Origin: Bacteroides faecium
Lineage (GTDB): Bacteria; Bacteroidota; Bacteroidia; Bacteroidales; Bacteroidaceae
Reading direction: 5' to 3'
Length of the DNA: 64,000 bases
Assembly: GCF_012113595.1 (NCBI RefSeq)
Contig: NZ_CP050831.1
Coordinates: 4,898,001-4,962,000 of the forward strand
In this document: piece by piece, positions 26,956 to 35,787 of the stretch
Numbering within the stretch: position 1 is the stretch's first letter
Layout of the letters: every line of letters begins with the position of its first letter
Translations under genes and position numbers: made by a program
Notes under the pieces: generated by a model
Database searches by the model: none
What the model saw: the letters and a program-made list of their open reading frames with translations, nothing else
Told to the model about the DNA's origin: nothing

Positions 26956-27000
26956 AAAAAGAGCATTCAACGTTAAAATACACGTTGCAATGCTCTTTTT
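26956..27000 (+). terminator. Terminator of htpG
   Basis: A 12-bp stem (AAAAAGAGCATT 26956-26967 with AATGCTCTTTTT 26989-27000) continues inward with CAACGT/ACGTTG; the T run is part of the stem end. Confidence 0.9.
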
Positions 27001-27047
27001 CATTTTAAAACGACCTGCAAAATATCGATAAATTGAAAAGTATTGCA

Positions 27048-27055
27048 TATATTTG
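27048..27055 (+). promoter_or_regulatory. -7 promoter box of the patatin-like gene
   Basis: TATATTTG lies 42 bp before the ATG at 27097 and inside an upstream in-frame TTG extension. This argues that translation starts at 27097. Confidence 0.65.
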
Positions 27056-27096
27056 AACACTTAATAGACAGAAATACCAATTGCTTGATTCGGGTT

Positions 27097-29397
27097 ATGA
27101 GAAAAATTCTTTTAGTGTTAATTACTTTATGGCTGACCATTCCGGCTATCCACGCCCAAAAGGTAGGACTTGTACTAAGTGGCGGCGGCGCAAAAGGATT
27201 AACACACATCGGTATTATTCGCGCTTTGGAAGAAAACAACATTCCCATTGATTATATTGCAGGCACCTCCATGGGAGCTATCGTCGGCTCTTTGTACGCC
27301 ATGGGATACTCTCCTGACGACATGGTAGAACTGCTGAAATCCGAAGATTTCAAACGATGGTATTCCGGAGAAGTGGAAGAAAAATACGTATATCACTTCA
27401 AGAAGAATCTTCCTACTCCTGAATTTTTCAATATACGCTTCTCATTCAAAGATTCACTGAAGAGCCTGAAACCTCAGTTTCTGCCTACCAGTGTAGTGAA
27501 TCCAATTCAGATGAATCTCGTTTTTGTAGATTTGTATGCACGTGCTACAGCCGCTTGCAAAGGGGATTTTGATAAACTTTTCGTCCCTTTCCGTTGCATT
27601 GCATCCGATGTATATAACAAGAAGCAGTTAGTAATGCAAAACGGAGACTTGGGAGATGCTGTCAGAGCTTCAATGAGTTTTCCATTCATGTTCAAACCTA
27701 TTGAAATAGACAACGTATTAGCCTACGATGGTGGAATTTATAATAATTTTCCCACAGATGTCATGCGTGATGATTTTCATCCGGATATTATCATAGGAAG
27801 TGTAGTATCAACCAATCCCACCAAGCCCAAGGAAGACGACCTTATGAGTCAAATAGAAAATATGGTGATGCAAAAAACCGATTATTCTATTCCTGATTCA
27901 GTGGGAATTTCAATGACCTTCAAATATGATAATGTCAATCTTATGGATTTTCAACGCATCGATGAATTACATGACATTGGATATAATCGAACCATCAGCA
28001 TGATGGATTCCATTAAAAGCCGTATTCATCGGCGTGTCAACTATGATAACATACGTTTGCGGAGAATGGTCTACCGGAGTAATCTCCCGGAGCTACGCTT
28101 CAAAAACATCATTATTGACGGGGCTAATCCCCAACAACAGGTTTATATTAAAAAAGAATTTCATAAATCAGACAATAAAGAATTCACCTATGAGGATTTA
28201 AAACAGGGCTATTTCCGGTTGCTTTCAGATAAAATGATTTCTGAAATTATCCCTCATGCGATTTATAACCCGGAAGATGATACATATGATCTACACCTGA
28301 AAGTCAAATTAGAGAATAATTTCGCAGTCAGATTGGGCGGTAATATATCTACTTCCAATTCCAATCAAATATACCTGGGATTGAGTTATCAGGATTTAAA
28401 TTACTATGCCAAAGAATTTATTCTCGACGGACAACTTGGAAAAGTATATAATAACGTCCAGTTTATGGCCAAGATAGACTTTGCCACAGCCATTCCGACC
28501 TCATACCGCCTTATAGGTTCAATCAGTACTTTCGATTATTTTAAAAAAGACAAACTCTTTTCGAGAAATGACAAGCCTGCTTTTAACCAAAAAGACGAAC
28601 GATTCCTGAAATTACAGGTCGGTTTACCTTTTCTTTCGAGCAAACGTGCCGAATTCGGAATAGGAATTGCGAAAATAGAGGATAAATATTTTCAAAAAAG
28701 CGTCATTGACTTTGGAAATGATAAATTTGATAAAAGCCGCTATGACTTATTTGGCGGTTCGATTAGTTTTAACGGAAGTACACTTAACTCCCGGCAGTAT
28801 CCGACACGTGGATACAGGGAAGCTCTTGTTGCGCAGATTTTCGTTGGTAGAGAGAGATTCTATCCAGGAGAAGTAACTACCACAGGAAGTAACAATAAAG
28901 ACCACCATTCCTGGTTGCAATTATCCTATATGAAAGAAAAATATCATAATATGAGTGAGCATTGGGTTTTGGGGTGGTATTTGAAAGCATTATATGCCTC
29001 TAAGAACTTCTCGGAGAACTATACAGCAACAATGATGCAAGCCGGAGAGTTTTCTCCCACACTGCACAGCAAAATGACCTATAACGAAGCCTTCCGTGCC
29101 AATCAATTCGTAAGTGCCGGTATTCGACCTGTATATCGTTTGAATCAAATGTTCCACCTGCGAGGAGAATTTTATGGTTTTATGCCTATATATCCAATCG
29201 AAAGAAACTCGCTGAATAAAGCATATTACGGAAAAGCTTTCTCGAAATTCGAATATTTGGGAGAAATTTCTGTTGTATGCCAATTACCATTCGGAGACAT
29301 CTCCGCATATGTAAATCATTATAGCTCACCGAAAAGAGAGTGGAATGTCGGATTAAGCATAGGTTGGCAACTATTCAATTATCGGTTCATAGAATAA
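27097..29397 (+). CDS. Patatin-like phospholipase fused to an Omp85-type beta-barrel
   Basis: The 766-residue protein has a signal peptide (MRKILLVLITLWLTIPAIHA). A patatin domain follows (about 22-235) with oxyanion loop GGGAKG (29-34), nucleophile Ser58 in GTSMG and Asp211 in the DGG motif. A POTRA-like segment (about 330-400) and a C-terminal beta-barrel (about 400-766) resembling BamA/surface-antigen domains complete it. This architecture matches the PlpD-type (type Vd-like) patatin proteins, where the barrel sits in the outer membrane. The Ser-Asp dyad predicts lipid acyl hydrolase activity. Whether the patatin domain is released or kept in the periplasm is not visible. Confidence 0.92.
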   Translation: MRKILLVLITLWLTIPAIHAQKVGLVLSGGGAKGLTHIGIIRALEENNIPIDYIAGTSMGAIVGSLYAMGYSPDDMVELLKSEDFKRWYSGEVEEKYVYHFKKNLPTPEFFNIRFSFKDSLKSLKPQFLPTSVVNPIQMNLVFVDLYARATAACKGDFDKLFVPFRCIASDVYNKKQLVMQNGDLGDAVRASMSFPFMFKPIEIDNVLAYDGGIYNNFPTDVMRDDFHPDIIIGSVVSTNPTKPKEDDLMSQIENMVMQKTDYSIPDSVGISMTFKYDNVNLMDFQRIDELHDIGYNRTISMMDSIKSRIHRRVNYDNIRLRRMVYRSNLPELRFKNIIIDGANPQQQVYIKKEFHKSDNKEFTYEDLKQGYFRLLSDKMISEIIPHAIYNPEDDTYDLHLKVKLENNFAVRLGGNISTSNSNQIYLGLSYQDLNYYAKEFILDGQLGKVYNNVQFMAKIDFATAIPTSYRLIGSISTFDYFKKDKLFSRNDKPAFNQKDERFLKLQVGLPFLSSKRAEFGIGIAKIEDKYFQKSVIDFGNDKFDKSRYDLFGGSISFNGSTLNSRQYPTRGYREALVAQIFVGRERFYPGEVTTTGSNNKDHHSWLQLSYMKEKYHNMSEHWVLGWYLKALYASKNFSENYTATMMQAGEFSPTLHSKMTYNEAFRANQFVSAGIRPVYRLNQMFHLRGEFYGFMPIYPIERNSLNKAYYGKAFSKFEYLGEISVVCQLPFGDISAYVNHYSSPKREWNVGLSIGWQLFNYRFIE

Positions 29398-29425
29398 TTT
29401 TTCTACAAAAAAAACGTTGAAATGC

Positions 29426-29455
29426 TTGCTAGTTCGGGAAAAGTCCGTATCTTTG
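29426..29455 (+). promoter_or_regulatory. Promoter of the tRNA-Arg cluster
   Basis: TTG (29426-29428), 19 bp, then TATCTTTG (29448-29455). The first tRNA begins 21 bp after the box. Confidence 0.75.
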
Positions 29456-29476
29456 CACCCGTTAAAACAAAATAAC

Positions 29477-29550
29477 GGTCGCGTAGCTCAACTGAATAGA
29501 GTAGCTGACTACGGATCAGCCGGTTACAGGTTTGAATCCTGTCGCGATCA
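29477..29550 (+). tRNA. tRNA-Arg (ACG), copy 1
   Basis: The 74-nt cloverleaf has acceptor GGTCGCG/CGCGATC, anticodon stem GCTGA/TCAGC around loop CTACGGA (anticodon ACG) and T-loop TTTGAATC. The 3' CCA is not encoded. A34 would be deaminated to inosine by TadA to read CGU, CGC and CGA. Confidence 0.95.
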
Positions 29551-29570
29551 CTTATTTGAATTAACAGATT

Positions 29571-29644
29571 GGCCGCGTAGCTCAACTGAATAGAGTAGCT
29601 GACTACGGATCAGCCGGTTACAGGTTTGAATCCTGTCGCGGTCA
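29571..29644 (+). tRNA. tRNA-Arg (ACG), copy 2
   Basis: It is identical to copy 1 except for a compensated acceptor pair (T-A replaced by C-G: GGCCGCG/CGCGGTC). CCA is not encoded. The spacer to copy 1 is 20 bp. Confidence 0.95.
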
Positions 29645-29666
29645 CTGAAAAAGAAATCACATATTG

Positions 29667-29740
29667 GGTCGCGTAGCTCAACTGAATAGAGTAGCTGACT
29701 ACGGATCAGCCGGTTACAGGTTTGAATCCTGTCGCGATCA
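29667..29740 (+). tRNA. tRNA-Arg (ACG), copy 3
   Basis: The sequence is the same as copy 1 and lies 22 bp after copy 2. The three copies share one promoter and one terminator. Confidence 0.95.
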
Positions 29741-29742
29741 CA

Positions 29743-29778
29743 AAATCCTCTGCATTTATTTGTAGAGGATTTCTTTTT
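29743..29778 (+). terminator. Terminator of the tRNA-Arg cluster
   Basis: AAATCCTCT (29743-29751) pairs with AGAGGATTT (29764-29772), followed by CTTTTTT. Confidence 0.85.
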
Positions 29779-29935
29779 TATCCCCATTTCATCGAAGAAA
29801 TCGGTTCATGGCAGGTCCAGTTGTAAAGGCAGCTCAGTCTGAAAATTTGGGGAATCTAAAGATGCTAGCTTTATTTTATGCTTTTTCGTATAAATCATGT
29901 TAGAAAATATTATTATTTAAAGCACCTCATCGCCT
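29779..29935. other. Non-coding stretch after the tRNA cluster
   Basis: No credible ORF, RNA or promoter was seen here. With the repeat cluster and terminator to its right it makes up the gap up to dapA. Confidence 0.5.
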
Positions 29936-30005
29936 AATTCACCGTTGGGCAACCATGAATTCACCGTTGGGCAACGGCAAATTTCTCGTTGCCCAACGGT
30001 GAATT
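29936..30005. repeat. Three-copy 18-bp repeat (two direct, one inverted)
   Basis: AATTCACCGTTGGGCAAC occurs at 29936-29953 and 29958-29975, and its exact reverse complement at 29988-30005. Copies 2 and 3 form a perfect 18-bp stem with a 12-nt loop. No ORF is nearby. It looks like an intergenic palindromic element rather than a terminator, because a separate terminator follows. Confidence 0.85.
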
Positions 30006-30032
30006 TGCGTTTTTCTTTCAAAATGTCAAAAA

Positions 30033-30064
30033 AAATAAGGGAAGCCTTTGAGCTTCCCTTATTT
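30033..30064 (-). terminator. Terminator of dapA
   Basis: AAATAAGGGAAGC (30033-30045) and GCTTCCCTTATTT (30052-30064) form a 13-bp stem. The T run is strong on the minus strand, serving dapA. Confidence 0.9.
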
Positions 30065-30111
30065 AAAAGAAATAAAAAAATACGTTTAATTCGCCAAGAA
30101 CAATATTTAAA

Positions 30112-31005
30112 TCAGCATTTTATATTCAATTCATTCAAAACCTTACGTATCGCTTCAAATGTAGTAATACGGGTAGGAACCAGCGGTAAGCGAAGTTTAT
30201 TTTCAATCATTCCCATAGCGTTCAGCATTGATTTCACTCCCGCAGGATTTCCATCTACAAATAACAGATTGAATAATTCTGTAAATCTGTGATGGATAGT
30301 CAGTGCATTAGCAAAGTCTCCCTGAAGCGCTAAACGTGTCATACGGCTGAATTCACGAGGAAAAGCATTGCCGATAACCGAAATAACACCAACAGCCCCT
30401 AAAGTGATGAGAGGGAAAGTGATACCATCATCACCAGAGATCACATTGAAGTTTTCAGGCTTATTCTTGATAATATCATCCATTTGCGTGATATTGCCGG
30501 ATGCTTCTTTTATAGCAACCACATTGCTAAAGTTGCGGGCAATACGCAAAGTCGTTTCAGCAGTCATATTTACGCCCGTACGCCCCGGAACATTATACAA
30601 CACAATAGGAAGCTCCGTTGCTTCAGCGATTGCCTTATAATGCTGGTAAATGCCTTCTTGCGAAGGTTTATTATAATATGGCACAACAGACAATATAGCG
30701 TCAACTCCTGTGAAATCATCGTTTTTCAATGTTTCTACAATAGCACGAGTATTATTACCACCTACACCCAACAGAATAGGAATTCTTCCGTTAACGCGGT
30801 CAATCACCATTTTTTTTATGGTTTTCTTTTCTTCCTCAGTAAGAGTCGGGGTTTCGGCTGTAGTTCCCAGCACACACAAAAAATCCGCATTATTCTGTAA
30901 TAGATAGTCCACCATGCGCATCAATGCGTCATAGTCAACGCTCTCATCCTCTTTGAAAGGAGTAATCAGTGCTACCCCCATTCCTTTCAATTTAGTCTGT
31001 ATCAT
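30112..31005 (-). CDS. dapA: 4-hydroxy-tetrahydrodipicolinate synthase
   Basis: DapA condenses pyruvate with aspartate semialdehyde, the first step specific to lysine and diaminopimelate synthesis. The 297-residue TIM barrel has Schiff-base Lys166 (VVAIKEASGN), Tyr137 (VLYNVPGRTG) and the Thr48-Thr49 pair (LGTTAE). The family signature GxxGE is replaced by LGTTAE, which is common. ligA lies upstream on the same strand, but dapA has its own promoter in the 59-bp gap. Confidence 0.96.
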   Translation of the reverse strand: MIQTKLKGMGVALITPFKEDESVDYDALMRMVDYLLQNNADFLCVLGTTAETPTLTEEEKKTIKKMVIDRVNGRIPILLGVGGNNTRAIVETLKNDDFTGVDAILSVVPYYNKPSQEGIYQHYKAIAEATELPIVLYNVPGRTGVNMTAETTLRIARNFSNVVAIKEASGNITQMDDIIKNKPENFNVISGDDGITFPLITLGAVGVISVIGNAFPREFSRMTRLALQGDFANALTIHHRFTELFNLLFVDGNPAGVKSMLNAMGMIENKLRLPLVPTRITTFEAIRKVLNELNIKC

Positions 31006-31039
31006 GAGTTTTAATTATAATCTCTAATTTATTTAGCCG

Positions 31040-31047
31040 CAAAAGTA
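31040..31047 (-). promoter_or_regulatory. -7 promoter box of dapA
   Basis: The minus strand reads TACTTTTG, 34 bp before the dapA ATG. Confidence 0.65.
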
Positions 31048-31064
31048 CGAATATTTTTCTTATC

Positions 31065-33065
31065 TTACGATATAAGTTTCAGAAATTCGTCTTCGCTAAG
31101 TATGGTTATTCCAAGTTTTTTCGCTTTTTCCAGTTTCGCAGGCCCCATATTATCTCCGGCAAGGATAAAACTTGTTTTCGCAGAAATACTTCCTACATTT
31201 TTGCCACCGTTTTTCTCGATAAGTTCTTTATATTCATCCCGTGAATGGTGAGTAAACACGCCACTGATGACAATAGACTGTCCTGCCAGCTTATCCGTGT
31301 ATCCACTTAAATCTTCTTCAGTGCGATAAAGCTGTAATCCGGCATCTTTCAAGCGGCTAACCAGATCACGATTAGACTCATTCGCAAAATACAGCAAGAT
31401 ACTTTGAGCTATTTTTTCTCCGATTTCATCGATACTAACCAACTTTTCAAGGTCTGCCTGCTGCAGTTCATCTATATTTTCAAACGACTTTGCTATCTTC
31501 TTCGCCACAGTTTCACCGACAAAGCGTATTCCTAAAGCAAAGATTACCCGTTCAAAAGGAACTGTTTTGCTTTGAGCAATTCCTGTTATAATATTCTCTG
31601 CTGATTTCTCGCCCATACGCTCCAATCCCTTGATATCATCAGTTGTAAGCTTATACAAATCGGCCGTATTTTCAATTAAACCCAACCGATAGAACATATC
31701 TACCGTTTCCGGGCCTAATCCATCTATATTCATAGCCTTTCGACTGATGAAATGCTCTATTTTACCTTTGATTTGTGGGGGGCAAGCCGTTTCATTAGGG
31801 CAATAGTGTGCAGCTTCTCCTTCATATCTTACTAATTTGCTGGCACACTCGGGACAAGTAGTAATAAACTTGACCTTCTCACCAAGCATAAAACTACGCG
31901 CATCCTTGTCAACGCCCGTGATTTTAGGAATGATTTCACCACCTTTTTCGACATAAACCATATCTCCAATGTGCAAATCAAGTCCTTCAATAATATCCGC
32001 ATTATGCAAAGACGCACGTTTCACAACCGTTCCCGAAAGCTGTACAGGATCCAGGTTCGCCACTGGAGTGACAGCACCTGTTCTGCCTACCTGGTAAGTC
32101 ACCTTATTTAAGCGTGTCAAAGCACGTTCAGCCTGAAACTTATAAGCAATAGCCCAACGCGGAGATTTAGCCGTAAATCCCAAATTCTTCTGTTGTCGCA
32201 AGCTATTTACTTTTAAAACAATTCCATCTGTGGCAACCGGCAGATTCTTACGTTCGACATCCCAATAGTTGATAAATTCAAAAACTTCGTCCAATGTCTG
32301 GCATTTACGTGTCAAATCAGATATTTTAAAGCCCCATTTCGCAGCTTCCTGAAGATTTTCATAATGTCCGTCACAAGGAAGATTATCTCCCAGCAGATAA
32401 TACAAATACGCGTCCAGCTTGCGAGAAGCAACGATAGAAGAATTCTGCAACTTCAATGTACCGGAAGCTGCATTTCTCGGATTAGCAAAAAGCGGCTCCT
32501 CACGTGCTTCCTTTTCGCGGTTCAATTCCTCAAATACTTCCCACGGCATCAAAATCTCCCCACGAATTTCAAAAGTGGCAGGAAAATTATCACCATGAAG
32601 CACAAGCGGAATGGAACGGATCGTCTTCACATTATCCGTCACATCATCTCCTTTTTCACCATCACCACGGGTAACGGCACGAACCAATTTCCCATTTTCA
32701 TAAGTCAATGAGATCGATGTACCATCATATTTCATTTCGCAACAAATCTCAAAATCCTCATTGAGCGCCTTGCGAACACGTTCATAAAAATCTGTCACCT
32801 CGGCTTCCGAATACGTATTTGCCAATGACAACATAGGATATTTGTGTGCCACCTGCGTGAAGTTCTTGTTTAGATCGCTACCTACACGCATAGTAGGCGA
32901 GTTTTCGTCTTTATACTCCGGATGCGCCTGTTCCAAATCCTGGAGCTCACGCATCTTGTCATCAAACTCCTTATCCGAGATTTCGGGAGCGTTCAACACG
33001 TAATAATTATAATTATGCCGGTGAAGTTCGGCACGCAATTCCTCTATTTTTTCCTTTATATCCAT
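31065..33065 (-). CDS. ligA: NAD-dependent DNA ligase LigA
   Basis: LigA seals nicks during replication using NAD+. The 666 residues include domain Ia (about 1-65), the adenylation domain with Lys112 in MKYDG, an OB fold, and a Cys4 zinc finger (CPECASKL then CPNETACPPQ, about 400-430). A helix-hairpin-helix domain (about 430-585) and a C-terminal BRCT domain (about 590-666, LAGQSIVISGVFTHHSRDEYK) complete it. The length is normal and no residue is missing. Confidence 0.97.
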   Translation of the reverse strand: MDIKEKIEELRAELHRHNYNYYVLNAPEISDKEFDDKMRELQDLEQAHPEYKDENSPTMRVGSDLNKNFTQVAHKYPMLSLANTYSEAEVTDFYERVRKALNEDFEICCEMKYDGTSISLTYENGKLVRAVTRGDGEKGDDVTDNVKTIRSIPLVLHGDNFPATFEIRGEILMPWEVFEELNREKEAREEPLFANPRNAASGTLKLQNSSIVASRKLDAYLYYLLGDNLPCDGHYENLQEAAKWGFKISDLTRKCQTLDEVFEFINYWDVERKNLPVATDGIVLKVNSLRQQKNLGFTAKSPRWAIAYKFQAERALTRLNKVTYQVGRTGAVTPVANLDPVQLSGTVVKRASLHNADIIEGLDLHIGDMVYVEKGGEIIPKITGVDKDARSFMLGEKVKFITTCPECASKLVRYEGEAAHYCPNETACPPQIKGKIEHFISRKAMNIDGLGPETVDMFYRLGLIENTADLYKLTTDDIKGLERMGEKSAENIITGIAQSKTVPFERVIFALGIRFVGETVAKKIAKSFENIDELQQADLEKLVSIDEIGEKIAQSILLYFANESNRDLVSRLKDAGLQLYRTEEDLSGYTDKLAGQSIVISGVFTHHSRDEYKELIEKNGGKNVGSISAKTSFILAGDNMGPAKLEKAKKLGITILSEDEFLKLIS

Positions 33066-33085
33066 ATTTCTTCGATTGTTTAAGG

Positions 33086-33093
33086 CAAAAATA
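33086..33093 (-). promoter_or_regulatory. -7 promoter box of ligA
   Basis: The minus strand reads TATTTTTG, 20 bp before the ligA ATG. It lies only 22 bp from the divergent trmD box, so the two promoters are back to back. Confidence 0.6.
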
Positions 33094-33115
33094 CAGGTTT
33101 ATCTTTGAATATTTG

Positions 33116-33123
33116 TACTTTTG
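33116..33123 (+). promoter_or_regulatory. -7 promoter box of trmD
   Basis: TACTTTTG matches the consensus. It lies inside an in-frame TTG extension (33113), supporting the ATG at 33140 as the true trmD start. Confidence 0.65.
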
Positions 33124-33139
33124 CGAAAAATTAAAGATT

Positions 33140-33817
33140 ATGCGTATTGATATTATAACAGTTTTACCCGAGATGATTGAAGGTTTCTTCAATTGTTCTA
33201 TTATGAAACGGGCTCAAAACAAGGGACTTGCAGAAATACATATCCACAATCTGCGTGACTATACTGAAGATAAATACCGTCGTGTCGATGATTACCCTTT
33301 TGGTGGTTTCGCCGGAATGGTTATGAAAATAGAACCCATCGAGCGTTGTATCAACGCTCTTAAGGCAGAACGGGAGTATGACGAAGTAATCTTCACAACC
33401 CCCGACGGAGAACAATTCAACCAACCGATAGCCAATAGCCTTTCTTTAGCGCAGAACCTAATCATTCTTTGCGGCCACTTCAAAGGCATTGATTATCGTA
33501 TTCGCGAGCATCTGATTACTAAAGAAATCAGTATCGGAGATTATGTCCTGACAGGTGGCGAGCTGGCCGCAGCAGTTATGGCCGATGCTATCGTACGTAT
33601 TATTCCCGGAGTTATCTCCGATGAACAATCCGCGCTTTCCGATTCTTTCCAGGACAATTTATTGGCAGCTCCTGTATATACTCGTCCTGCTGATTATAAA
33701 GGCTGGAAAGTTCCTGATATTCTATTATCAGGCCATGAAGCAAAGATTAAAGAATGGGAGTTGCAACAATCCTTGGAACGCACCAAAAAGCTTCGTCCCG
33801 ACTTACTGGAAGACTAA
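33140..33817 (+). CDS. trmD: tRNA (guanine-N1-)-methyltransferase TrmD
   Basis: TrmD methylates G37 of tRNAs using S-adenosylmethionine and prevents +1 frameshifting. The 225-residue SPOUT enzyme starts MRIDIITVLPEM. The trefoil-knot motifs are LCGHFKGIDYRIREH and SIGDYVLTGGELAA. The C-terminal helical domain includes HEAKIKEWELQQSLERTKKLRPDLL. In many bacteria trmD lies with rpsP-rimM-rplS; here it stands alone between ligA and pyrD. The ATG was chosen over the upstream TTG because of the promoter position and family N-terminus. Confidence 0.96.
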   Translation: MRIDIITVLPEMIEGFFNCSIMKRAQNKGLAEIHIHNLRDYTEDKYRRVDDYPFGGFAGMVMKIEPIERCINALKAEREYDEVIFTTPDGEQFNQPIANSLSLAQNLIILCGHFKGIDYRIREHLITKEISIGDYVLTGGELAAAVMADAIVRIIPGVISDEQSALSDSFQDNLLAAPVYTRPADYKGWKVPDILLSGHEAKIKEWELQQSLERTKKLRPDLLED

Positions 33818-33832
33818 AAGTATAATGTAAAT

Positions 33833-33875
33833 AAAAACGACGGTGAGAATCAAACAAATTCTCACCGTCGTTTTT
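33833..33875 (+). terminator. Terminator of trmD
   Basis: An 18-bp perfect stem (33833-33850 with 33858-33875) with core ACGACGGTGAGAAT and a 7-nt loop ends in TTTTT. A-rich on the left, it could also act on the minus strand. Confidence 0.92.
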
Positions 33876-34035
33876 ATTATGCCCATCGTCCGAAAGGTTT
33901 ACCGATTGCCTTTTCCTCTAAACACAAGCATCTTATTTGTTCATCATTTCACGTTCAGTTCTACACTCCAAAACCTGGAAGGAAAATAGCATTTTTCTTG
34001 CATACCTGGTGCGAATGGTTATTGTATGTTTGTAG

Positions 34036-34947
34036 TTATACCTCAAGTGCGCCAATAATTTCCTTTACAGACTTACATCCGTGTCTTTCCAAGTAATTAT
34101 TTATACCATCTTCCACTTTGATAGTAACAGCCGGATCTATGAAATTTGCCGTACCAATTTGGATTGCAGATGCACCTGCAAGCATAAACTCAACCGCATC
34201 TTTCCAGTCCATAATACCGCCCAAGCCAATGACAGGAATATTTACCGCTTTAGCAACCTGCCATACCATACGCAATGCAATAGGTTTTACGGCAGCACCG
34301 GACATTCCGCCTGTTATAGTTGATAAAATAGGTCGTTTACGCTCCGCATCAATCGCCATTCCCAGTAATGTATTGATTAATGACACACTATCCGCACCAC
34401 TTTCTTCTGCCGCGCGAGCTATTTCGGTGATGTCAGTGACGTTTGGAGAGAGTTTTACTATAAGTGTCTTTTTGTAAGCAGAACGCACGGCTTTCACTAC
34501 TTCTGACGCACCTTTTGCTGACACACCAAAAGCCATGCCACCTTGCTTCACATTAGGGCAAGAGATGTTTAATTCTATGGCAGGAATTTTGTCAAGTTCA
34601 TTAATGATTTCGGCTGTTTTCACATAATCTTCGATAGCAGAACCCGAAACGTTTACAATCATATTCGTTTGGATGTCCTTTATGCGGGGATATATATGTT
34701 CTACGAAGTAGTCAACACCCTTATTCTGCAGTCCTACAGCGTTTAACATGCCCGAAGGGGTTTCGGCCATACGCGGATAAGGATTTCCTTCACGTTTGTG
34801 AAGAGTAGTACCCTTTACAATAATACCGCCTATTCGCGCTATATCAATGAAATCTGAGAACTCTTCACCATATCCAAATGTACCGGATGCTGTCATCACC
34901 GGATTTTTCATTTGCAATTCACCAATGTTTACACTCAAATCTGCCAT
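34036..34947 (-). CDS. pyrD: Dihydroorotate dehydrogenase B, catalytic subunit
   Basis: PyrD oxidises dihydroorotate to orotate in pyrimidine synthesis. The 303-residue FMN barrel has TASGTFGYGEEF, the VKGTT segment, catalytic-base Cys130 in LNISCPNVKQGG (cysteine is typical of class 1) and the FMN phosphate loop GLGGIMDWKDA. The gene overlaps pyrK by 13 bp; the pair forms the heterotetrameric class 1B enzyme that passes electrons to NAD+. Confidence 0.96.
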   Translation of the reverse strand: MADLSVNIGELQMKNPVMTASGTFGYGEEFSDFIDIARIGGIIVKGTTLHKREGNPYPRMAETPSGMLNAVGLQNKGVDYFVEHIYPRIKDIQTNMIVNVSGSAIEDYVKTAEIINELDKIPAIELNISCPNVKQGGMAFGVSAKGASEVVKAVRSAYKKTLIVKLSPNVTDITEIARAAEESGADSVSLINTLLGMAIDAERKRPILSTITGGMSGAAVKPIALRMVWQVAKAVNIPVIGLGGIMDWKDAVEFMLAGASAIQIGTANFIDPAVTIKVEDGINNYLERHGCKSVKEIIGALEV

Positions 34948-35711
34948 AGTAGTTTATTTATATTAAAAACAGGACCTTCTTTACATACACACAAGTGACC
35001 TTCTGTCGTATTTTCCACACAGCATAAACATGCTCCGATACCACAAGCCATTGTATTTTCCAAAGATACTTCGCATTCTATCTGATTACTTTTGGCATAT
35101 TTCGCCACAGCCACCATCATAGGTTTAGGACCACAAGTGTAAATCTGCTCAAACCGTACCTTATTTAATATGGAATGTTGGGTGACATATCCTTTTTCTC
35201 CATGGCTGCCATCTTCCGTAGTAGTATACACTTCACCATATTTAGCAAATTCATCCAGTTGAAGCAAGTCTTTATCACTACGGGCACCCAAAAGGAAGAT
35301 AGGTTTATGCCCGTTTTTAGCCAATTGTTCACCCAAATACAACATAGGAGCTGTTCCGACACCACCACCAACTAACAGGAGCTTATCTGAAGGCGTTTGC
35401 GGCATTGTGTAGCCATTTCCCAACGGAAGTATCGTGTTGATTACATCGCCCGGATTTATCTCTGCCAGGCGCTTTGTTCCGTCTCCAACCATTTGGATCA
35501 GAAACCATACTTCATTTCGTTGTTTATCTACAAAATTAATGGAAATAGGGCGACGCAGGAATGTAGTAAGCGAACCGTCCACCCGGAGTTCGGCAAACTG
35601 CCCAGGCAACATTTCGGGCAGTAACGACGAAGAAGTCAGTTTTAGCAATACATAATTAGCATGCAGTTTGATATTCTCCGTAACCGTCAGATCTAAAATA
35701 AATTTCTTCAT
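34935..35711 (-). CDS. pyrK: Dihydroorotate dehydrogenase B, electron transfer subunit
   Basis: PyrK carries FAD and a [2Fe-2S] cluster and relays electrons from PyrD to NAD+. The 258 residues have an FAD domain (RRPISINF, then GTKRLAEINPGD), an NAD-binding domain (LLVGGGVGTAPMLYL) and C-terminal cluster cysteines in CGIGACLCC and HLCVCKEGPVF. An upstream in-frame ATG at 35750 would add 13 residues, but the promoter box at 35748-35755 overlaps it, so ATG 35711 is the likely start. Confidence 0.94.
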   Translation of the reverse strand: MKKFILDLTVTENIKLHANYVLLKLTSSSLLPEMLPGQFAELRVDGSLTTFLRRPISINFVDKQRNEVWFLIQMVGDGTKRLAEINPGDVINTILPLGNGYTMPQTPSDKLLLVGGGVGTAPMLYLGEQLAKNGHKPIFLLGARSDKDLLQLDEFAKYGEVYTTTEDGSHGEKGYVTQHSILNKVRFEQIYTCGPKPMMVAVAKYAKSNQIECEVSLENTMACGIGACLCCVENTTEGHLCVCKEGPVFNINKLLWQI

Positions 35712-35747
35712 GTATGGATATAAAAGTATAAATTCGTATTCCGGATG

Positions 35748-35755
35748 CAAAGATA
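35748..35755 (-). promoter_or_regulatory. -7 promoter box of pyrK-pyrD
   Basis: The minus strand reads TATCTTTG, 36 bp before the chosen pyrK ATG. No PyrR or riboswitch-like leader fits in the short gap. Confidence 0.65.
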
Positions 35756-35787
35756 CAGGAATTTGCTCAAACCAGCGATTTTACCTC

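Noticed and set aside
29403..29787. Minus-strand ORFs with repeated RDRIQTCNRLIRSQLLYSVELR segments
   Set aside because: They are antisense translations of the three tRNA-Arg genes, not proteins.
29936..30005. CRISPR or att site beside the tRNA genes
   Set aside because: There are only three copies, one of them inverted, no integrase, and no duplicate of a tRNA 3' end.
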